A stretch of 64,000 nt of DNA, from NCBI GenBank assembly GCA_015680685.1, contig MNCI01015802.1:315452-379451 (forward strand), read 5' to 3'. The stretch comes from Gnetum montanum (Eukaryota > Streptophyta > Gnetopsida > Gnetales > Gnetaceae). The notes below the pieces were generated by a model that ran no database searches, was not told where the DNA came from, and was given only the letters and a program-made list of their open reading frames with translations. Shown one piece after another: positions 57,742 to 64,000 of this stretch. The position numbers and the translations under genes are program-made. Within the stretch, counting starts at the first letter, position 1. The number at the start of each line of letters is the position of its first letter.

Positions 57742-60535
57742 ATGACCCCTAAATGAGGACAACAAGGAGGACCTTCTTAAGGTGCATTCAAATGCCCAGG
57801 AGAGGTAGAGGCCAAGGACCTCCCATAAAACATGTAGAACAAGAGGCACAATCATTTAGCATCCATCAAGAAACCCCTGTTACTGCATAATCCAGTCAAG
57901 CAGAAGGTGAAGAAGACCTGAATAAGAACAACATCTCACATCGTCCCTAGAATGTGTTCAGGCCATTGGGAAAGGTCCACATTAGCTGTAGTGATCATGG
58001 AACTTAATTTTGGACCTTTCACCAAATTCGCCCCTGAGTTGGTCAAACATTAACTCAAAGCATGTCCACTATGGCCTATCCTCTCAGAAAGTGGAGAATG
58101 GTATTTGGGGGAAATGTATCAATTTTGGCATAATAAAGAGAAAGGCATCACTACCGACATTGGTGGAATATCAATTGATTTCTCTATGACGGCCATTGTA
58201 GAAGTTCTAAATCTTCTGAATACAAGGTCCAAAGTTGTTTATCTATCCACCTACTCTAATGCTGATGCATAAAAAATATGGTTAAAGAGGGCATACGGTA
58301 AAGAGGACAAAACATATGGAGAACTGACCCTTGAAGAGAGAATTTATTTCAAAATTGGCGCCTATCACATCTTCCCCATGAAGGAGCTAAACGAGATCTC
58401 TACCTATGTGGCCAAAGGAAGCGCAATCTTGATGGGCAAGGTTGATGTCAATTTGCCCAATTTGTATCTAATAGAAATATTGAGGTAGTTTGAAGCATGC
58501 AAGATAAGAAAGTTTGCATTGCCCTTTCCATATATGATTAGCAAGCTATGTCGATGTGCTGGAATTCTAGGGTACAGTAATGATGTCCTTAGAAAGGCTT
58601 AGAATGCCTCATATGCCAAATTACTAAAGCCACCAGCACCCAAAAAAGATGTTGGTAAGACACTAGAGTCTGAACAAGAGCAGACAGTTAGACCCACTGC
58701 ACCTCAAATAGCTAGGCTTAGCCAACTTTCAGACATGAGGCCCAATCAATAACAAGAAGCAAGGCCTAGCACGTAGCCCATAGGCCAACAAAACTAACTA
58801 CCATCGCTGCTACAAGATTACCGACCATTGATGAGCCATCTTAGGGCTATCACAAAAATGGTCAGTTGGGGAAGTCATGATGAGGCCAATCTCTTCAAGG
58901 TGATCGATGATGTTGTACAACCCACCATCTCAATCAATCATGTAAGAGATGAGGTCTTGATACAAATAAGAGGATGGGAGTCATATTGATCACAAAAGAT
59001 TTCTAGGAATGCTGCATCATTTCAAGTATAATTGGAAACTAGTGAAGGTGCCACAGCAGTGCTCATGCAACATTAGAATGCAATCGAAGCAACAGAAGTC
59101 ATCATAAACCACATTAAAGAGTCATTTAATGTCCATGTTGTGCCACTAATGAATCTCACAGAAGCACATGATGCTCAAGTTCTAGCCGACACCTTGATGA
59201 CTCCTATAAAACATGAGGATGCTCTAGATCCTTTGCTGCAAATAGGACAAGTAATGATGTCATTTTTTAACATTTCTCAAGATGTCACAACAGCACAATC
59301 AGACCTCATTTCCATGAAGCGAAAGCTGGTTATGGTTGAGGTTAGGACCAAACATGCAGAAGATGAGTTGAGAAGACTCTAGGAGAATTTTATTGCCCTA
59401 CAAGTTGAACAGCGAGATCTATCCCAACTTATTCCAGCCAATCAGCTAGAATCATTTAGGATAGAGCAAGTAAATAAATTCCTAGAGAAGAATAAAAGGG
59501 TAGAAATGGAAAAGAAGAGGGCAAATTAGGATGCTTTAAAATCACAGGCTCAAACATATGCACATGCAAAACCACTCAAAGCCTTACAGAAAGAAAATAA
59601 ACTCCTTGCTACCGAGAATCTTTAGTTGACCACAATTGAAAAAAAAAAGAATGTTCTTAAGAAAATTTTTCAGCAAATGCAAGAATAACTAATAAGAGTC
59701 AACCAAGACATGAGTCGCTTAGCCAAAGAGAACAAGACCCTCTCAATGGAGGAGGTACATGCCATCTTTTAGAAGACAGTCATTGAAATAAGCGCATGGC
59801 AAAACAAAGCTAAGCGACATGAAAAATTAAAGGAGCATTTTTGGGACTAGGTGGGGATGCATAAGTAGATCATTGAAAAAGAGATCCATATGGCTAAGAC
59901 CCACATCAATGCTTTTAGTACTCAAAACATTGACTAGTGAGCCATATTGGACACTTGCACCTTCATCCACGAAGCAGAATTAAAGAGCTGGGACCTGCAA
60001 ATCCAACATCTCACTAAATACATGGACTTGACAAACTTGTGGTATGCCAACTTGGCCATGTTAATAGTAGGATGCCCAAGGACCAAGTTGGAAAATTAGG
60101 TAGCTACCACCTACACCAAATATGAAACAGAATTTTCTGAACACAAAAAAGAAACTACAGAAATTAAAGGTAGAAAATTCTGAATTAGAGGTGGTAAAAG
60201 CTAGCTACTAAGGTCACAAAGATGTTGCAACATATTTGGCTCGATGACTCATAGATTATCAAGAATTTTGAGACAAACACAAAGCCTACGAGGAGGAACA
60301 ACAACTATTTGCAGCCTGGTACATCAAAACTAATCAAATGTTCCTACAACTATCATGTCCATTGGAGGTGCCGACTTCATCAAATATTGGAAAATTAGCA
60401 TGGATGACACATGATCCTCAAATAGAGGAAGAAAAGCTTTAGGTGCTCCTTTAGAGGTATCCATTTCTAAAGCCTGGAGTATAAGATAAGGGGAAGAAGC
60501 CCATGGAGAAGCCACCATCACCAGGAATCACATGA
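57742..60535 (+). pseudogene. E2 ORF2
   Basis: The ATG is at 57742 and the end is the TGA at 60533-60535. It is clearly homologous to E1 ORF2 along its length, but with early (about 57800) and late (about 60160) frameshifts as well as stops. The transposon-protein-like head contains LPFPYMISKLCRCAGI near 58520-58565. The coiled coil covers about 59100-60290. A LSCPLEVPTSSNIG block lies near 60350-60385. No membrane segment. The function is unknown. Confidence 0.7.
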
Positions 60536-60708
60536 GTTCCAAACAATTTTGTATTTTGTATTTTGTGTTGGTGTCCCAATTTTGTATTCTATCAAGTCCC
60601 ACACTGCAGCATAAAGAAATCCATAGTCAGACCATAATCCCATACCTATCCACTGTGTAACTAAATGAACTTGTTCTTCATTTTTTTTGACTTTAGGACA
60701 AGTTTTTA

Positions 60709-60724
60709 TTCAATCATGGAGGTA
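60709..60724 (+). other. E2 polypurine tract
   Basis: TTCAATCATGGAGGTA directly precedes the 3' LTR start TGATGAATC. Confidence 0.7.
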
Positions 60725-61113
60725 TGATGAATCATGGTTTGCCAGGCCCTAATATCGGGTACACGATATCGGGTACACGATATCGGGTATGTGATATCGT
60801 AGCCTGGATACAATATCATCTATATGATATCATGATTCCTATGTCAACCTATAAATATAGCATTTAGGTNTGTGATATCGTAGCCTGGATACAATATCTT
60901 CTACATGATATCATGATTCCTATGTCAACCTATAAATATAGCATTTAGGTGCATAGAGAGGAATCTTTTGGTAAGTCTTTGGGTCAAGTCTTTTTGTCAA
61001 TTTTTAGTTAGTTTTCAATTCGTTTTCAACTCCTTTCCCAAGTGCATGCCCACAGTGTGATGCTTGTAATTGTACAAAACCTTTGTTCGAGTGTGACGTA
61101 GTTGGACATGCAC
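60725..61113 (+). repeat. E2 3' LTR, truncated
   Basis: It matches the 5' LTR up to GGACATGCACAT and stops there, just before the AATAAA signal. It has three tandem 14-bp units ATATCGGGTACACG (60752-60793) and an 80-bp duplication (60790-60869 and 60871-60950) separated by a single N at 60870. It keeps a TATA box pointing right. Confidence 0.85.
60790..60950 (+). repeat. 80-bp tandem duplication around an N
   Basis: Two nearly identical 80-bp copies on either side of the N at 60870. This is likely an assembly join with unmerged overlap. Confidence 0.75.
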
Positions 61114-61910
61114 ATTGTTGGCACATTTATGGCCATTTCATGGGACAGAGTTGAGAAGTATCATGAATCCAGAATTACAGCCTCCATGGAGCCATATTTC
61201 TAATGAATAGATAACATTATTGGAAACAACCCTATAATAATCTAACAGGCAAACGATTGCAGTCTTCCAAGGATAAGGCAGAGATCATCAACCAAATATA
61301 TGATGATGACGATAGAAAACAATAAAACACTACAAATTCGTTGGGCACAGTGATCAGCCATGGTGGCCATCACACAGGATAAAGAACGGCTCTGTGTAAT
61401 ACATGGCAATTTCGATTTTTGAGGTTGGACATCCAGGATTTCAACAATCATCAATCTTCTTCTACTGGGAATTTGAAAATAACTTCCCTGCGAAAAATCT
61501 CTTTGGGAATCTACTATAGTAGCCTATCTGCATTCCTCAATCAGCAACAACGGCTTCGGCATGCTTTTTTCTACAGAAAAATACAGACATGAAAATATGG
61601 GCAAACCACAAAACCCTCATCCCTGTACTTTGCACAATGCCAGTATTTTTTCAAATAGAACCCAAACAGTACAGTATAGGTGGGCAACAAATTTACAGGC
61701 ATCGGCATCGGCTTGGGCTTGGGCGTCACCCTTGGCATCGGCGTCGCAGTCACTTACGCCTGTTCACCTTGCAGGCTAGGCTTTGTTTGGGGAAGCTGGG
61801 GTAGACCTTCCAGTACCTTCTGCTGTCCTAAAATTTTATCAATAGTACTTTATCAACCACCATTGGGAATTTGTCATCACAGATAAACCTAAGTTTGTCA
61901 GAAAAATTTT
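61114..61910. other. Host-like, less AT-rich sequence, origin unclear
   Basis: Base composition differs from the flanking elements. No recognised gene. A GC-rich stretch (61690-61760) can be read on the plus strand as alternating Gly/Ile/Leu/Val, and on the minus strand as low complexity too. It may be a 3' UTR and exon of a host gene. Confidence 0.35.
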
Positions 61911-62049
61911 TTGAGCAAAAGAATTCCTTCTCCGGTTGGCATGAGATCTCTGCAGAAACTTGATTTATCTGATAATGGATACATGGGTTTGATTCCAACT
62001 GAGTTTGCTCTAATGAATCAAAGTCTAACATACATCAATCTCAGTGGCG
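61911..62049 (+). pseudogene. Leucine-rich-repeat-like gene fragment
   Basis: The reading SLQKLDLSDNGYMGLIP, then SLTYINLSG, fits the plant extracellular LRR pattern LxxLxLSxNxxxGxIP over about 1.5 repeats. There is no kinase or signal peptide near. It could be an exon of a receptor-like protein. The fragment is short and moderately convincing. Confidence 0.45.
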
Positions 62050-62480
62050 TTGTATTGGTTCTGCGTCTCAAAGACGTGTTCCAGTCTTCCACGAGGGCAG
62101 CGATTGGATCAACCAAGTGAAGGTTGCATTGCAGAGAAATACGCAAGCCTATTCCAGAATACGAAGAGGACAGAAAGCCTAACCATGCTGCATTCACAGA
62201 TACCAAGATCATCATCCCTGCACCAGACACCGACATGAACGTGCCTCTCAAGAAAGGGTCTAACTGATGCTGCACACAGTGACTGAACTTTGCTTCTCTG
62301 TTGTACAGTTTTCCCAATCTTCGTCTTTCTCAACAGGTTCTGGTTTGGTAAGATTTTTGCGTTGGCGTTGTAGTGCAGATGAGGAGTCATTAACAGATTG
62401 GCTACTTGGGTGATTAGAGGGGTTCTATGAAGCCTGCGCTGTTGCAGAAGCAAGAATTATTTCATCAAAATTGAATTGTC
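62050..62480 (+). other. Unidentified gene-like fragment
   Basis: The plus strand can be read as acidic/basic polypeptide around 62140-62270 (for example PIPEYEEDRKPNHAAF), ending in a stop. I do not recognise it. The minus strand is also open here. Confidence 0.3.
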
Positions 62481-62486
62481 CTGGTT

Positions 62487-62725
62487 ATGGTTCTTTCAAT
62501 AAATCTTGATAACCCTGTTTTTGTGGCAATTGAACTGGACTACTCCGACGTCGACCAGGATTCGATGGGGCAAGTAGCAAACGAGTGCCTGGAGGTGCAG
62601 ATGGACCTAGTGGGATCCTCGTATGTTCAGAGAATTTTGTTAGTTACAAGAACCAAGGCCATCCTAATTTGCGTGCGGTTATTCCCAGAAGAAGTGATTT
62701 GCCTCACAAGCGTGGATGTGCATGA
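62487..62725 (+). pseudogene. SF3B3: Fragment of splicing factor 3B subunit 3 (SF3b130/SAP130)
   Basis: SF3B3 is a large beta-propeller protein of the U2 snRNP SF3b complex in the nucleus. In one frame DNPVFVAIELDYSDVDQDSM (62508-62567) fits it. After a change of frame, VPGGADGPSGILVCSENFVS (62585-62644) and GHPNLRAVIPRRSDLP (62654-62701) also fit. The residues that the family has between the two parts (about 40) are missing, and a stop follows at 62723. It is therefore a small, internally deleted, frame-broken piece of a gene of well over a thousand codons. No other part of the gene is nearby. It was probably captured or retro-copied. Confidence 0.85.
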
Positions 62726-62760
62726 CCTTAAGGCCACGTGGCCTTAGCAATGATTTTTTT

Positions 62761-64000
62761 TTAAAAAAAGTAAAACTCATAGCTTCTACTCGATTTCAAT
62801 TTGTAAGATTTTTTAAACATAAGAAGAGGGGGTTTATGCTTTAAAAAGAAGGGATTTATGAACATTTGGTAAATATGAATTTGTTCTCTATGGGAATTGT
62901 GGAAGTTATAACTTCCTAGCCTTAATCCCATGATGTTTGTAACTACTACAAAGGCCACTTGTCAACTACAACCTCTTTATCTCCAAAATAGGACACTTGT
63001 CAACTGCAACATTTTTATCTCTATGGTGGTTACAACCACCCAAAATTGTTGTAACTTACCTAACTTGTTGGGAAAGTAACCTCCTAACTTGTTGGGCAAG
63101 TAATCTCCTAATTGGTTGGCCAAGTTACTTGGGAGAGAAGTTAGGTGAGATATTTTTGAATATGTAACTTCCCTACCTACCTTGGAACCCTATAAAAAGG
63201 CTTCAGGGGTCAAGGAGGAACAAAATTGGGTCTCATATCACACTTTTGGGAGCTCTCACTTGGAGACATACTTTTGGAAGACATTGTGAAAGATTGCTTG
63301 TAAGATGACTTGCTAAAGAAAAGATTTCAGCCTCTTTGTCATAGTCCTATGAGTTATGCATTTCATTTCTTGTTTTTTTTTTAATTGTTTAGCTAGTGGT
63401 TTAGATAGTATCATCCTTGGCAAGTAATTTTGGGATTTTTAGATTGCTCTTATTGTTCTTGTTGCCCGATAGAAATTTCTATTAAAATTTTGCCATAGAA
63501 GCGCTTGTGTTTAAAAGCCTTAAGAGCATTTTAGTAGTAAATTTCATTATTGTGCAACGTGTGGGAACTGCTATTGGGATTGTTGTAAGAGAGCCTCTGT
63601 TTGTAGTCACGCCGTTGAACAATTCAGTAGTCGAGAGGGTTCAGAAAATCTTTGGTATTTTGATGGGACCAGAATAGCTTCTTTTTATCTTTAAAGTGAA
63701 TTCTCGTGGTATTTCAATCAGAAATTGTCAAGTCTTTTAAAGGTTCTGTTTGAATGCAATCGTTGACATCTATTATCTAGTCAAAATGGAGTCTCGTACG
63801 TGGTAGTTTACGCAGCAATTTTTGGTAGCATAATAGGATTGTCTTGAAGATATTGCTTGTTTGAGCCTTGGAAGTTTGAACAATTCGTAGATATTGAATT
63901 TGGGATAGCTTTATTGCGAAGTGTTTACTCGTGTCATTTTACCTTGTTTAAATATTTGAGGTCTACACAAATCTGCTTTCCTTTCTTTTCTATCTATTTC
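62761..64000 (+). other. Non-coding stretch with TATA box and short repeats (possible LTR)
   Basis: No reading frame of note. Direct repeats are ACTTGTCAACTACAACCTC/ACTTGTCAACTGCAACATT (62958 and 62996) and AACTTGTTGGGAAAGTAA-type units (63061-63131). CCCTATAAAAAGGC is at about 63189, followed by a leader-like region. It may be the LTR of an unrelated element running out of the window. Confidence 0.35.
63187..63203 (+). promoter_or_regulatory. TATA box (CCCTATAAAAAGGC)
   Basis: A good plant TATA consensus downstream of direct repeats. No gene follows within the window. Confidence 0.4.

Larger units (their letters stand above)
52343..61113 (+). mobile_element. E2: pol-less Ty3/gypsy element (gag + ORF2)
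   Basis: 5' LTR, PBS, gag (one unshifted 792-codon frame), spacer, internal promoter-like module, intron, ORF2, polypurine tract and truncated 3' LTR. Pol is absent, as in E1. Confidence 0.9.

Noticed and set aside
61680-61886. Gly/Ile/Leu-rich plus-strand frame resembling a membrane protein
   Set aside because: It depends on a short GGCATCGGC-like repeat and can be read equally on the other strand. It is too weak to name.

Overview
The window is nuclear DNA of a land plant and is almost wholly built from nested, decayed transposable elements. No intact host gene is visible. The retroelements are Ty3/gypsy elements without a chromodomain. Their primer-binding sites resemble the 3' end of tRNA-Asp, and an extra ORF follows the integrase, which together point to the Athila/Tat (OTA) branch. 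The density and the depth of nesting suggest a large, repeat-rich genome. A gymnosperm would fit, but the sequence does not prove it. I name the retroelements E1 to E6.

Layout. (1) 1-7603, plus strand: E1, a pol-less element (gag, long spacer, ORF2, 3' LTR), inserted into an LTR of the next block. (2) 7604-30303, minus strand: a tandem LTR-internal-LTR-internal array. Unit E5 carries gag, protease, RT/RNase H, integrase and ORF2. Unit E6 repeats it with a period of about 12.6 kb, and each unit has a second LTR embedded at the same place in ORF2. (3) 30304-35197, minus strand: a Helitron RepHel gene with HUH, two-tyrosine and PIF1 motifs, four inferred introns, a 252-base assembly gap and a duplicated helicase fragment. 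(4) 35198-38750: AT-rich DNA of unknown origin with a triplicated TATA-bearing repeat. (5) 38755-39707 and 46636-about 51870, minus strand: the old element E4, split by E3. (6) 39708-46635, minus strand: E3, bounded by the 5-bp target duplication GACTT and carrying gag-protease only. (7) 52343-61113, plus strand: E2, the same pol-less gag+ORF2 type as E1, with a truncated 3' LTR. (8) 61114-62760: a patch of host gene fragments, one clearly from splicing factor SF3B3/SAP130. (9) 62761-64000: a TATA-bearing non-coding stretch that resembles an LTR or a promoter.

How the parts relate. E5/E6 represent the full plan: LTR, tRNA-Asp-like PBS, gag with an unusual zinc knuckle, protease, RT, RNase H, integrase, T-rich spacer, ORF2, polypurine tract, LTR. 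E1/E2 keep gag and ORF2 and lack pol. E3 keeps gag and protease and lacks the rest. ORF2 appears to have its own start region in the spacer: a promoter-like module, a short intron with a TACTAA branch site, and an ATG directly after or one base after the acceptor. The module upstream of the internal TATA box resembles the module in the LTRs of the same element: 14-bp GATATC/GTAC repeats in E1 and E2, and a GGACCCCATCAA type in E6. I consider this the most interesting signal in the window.
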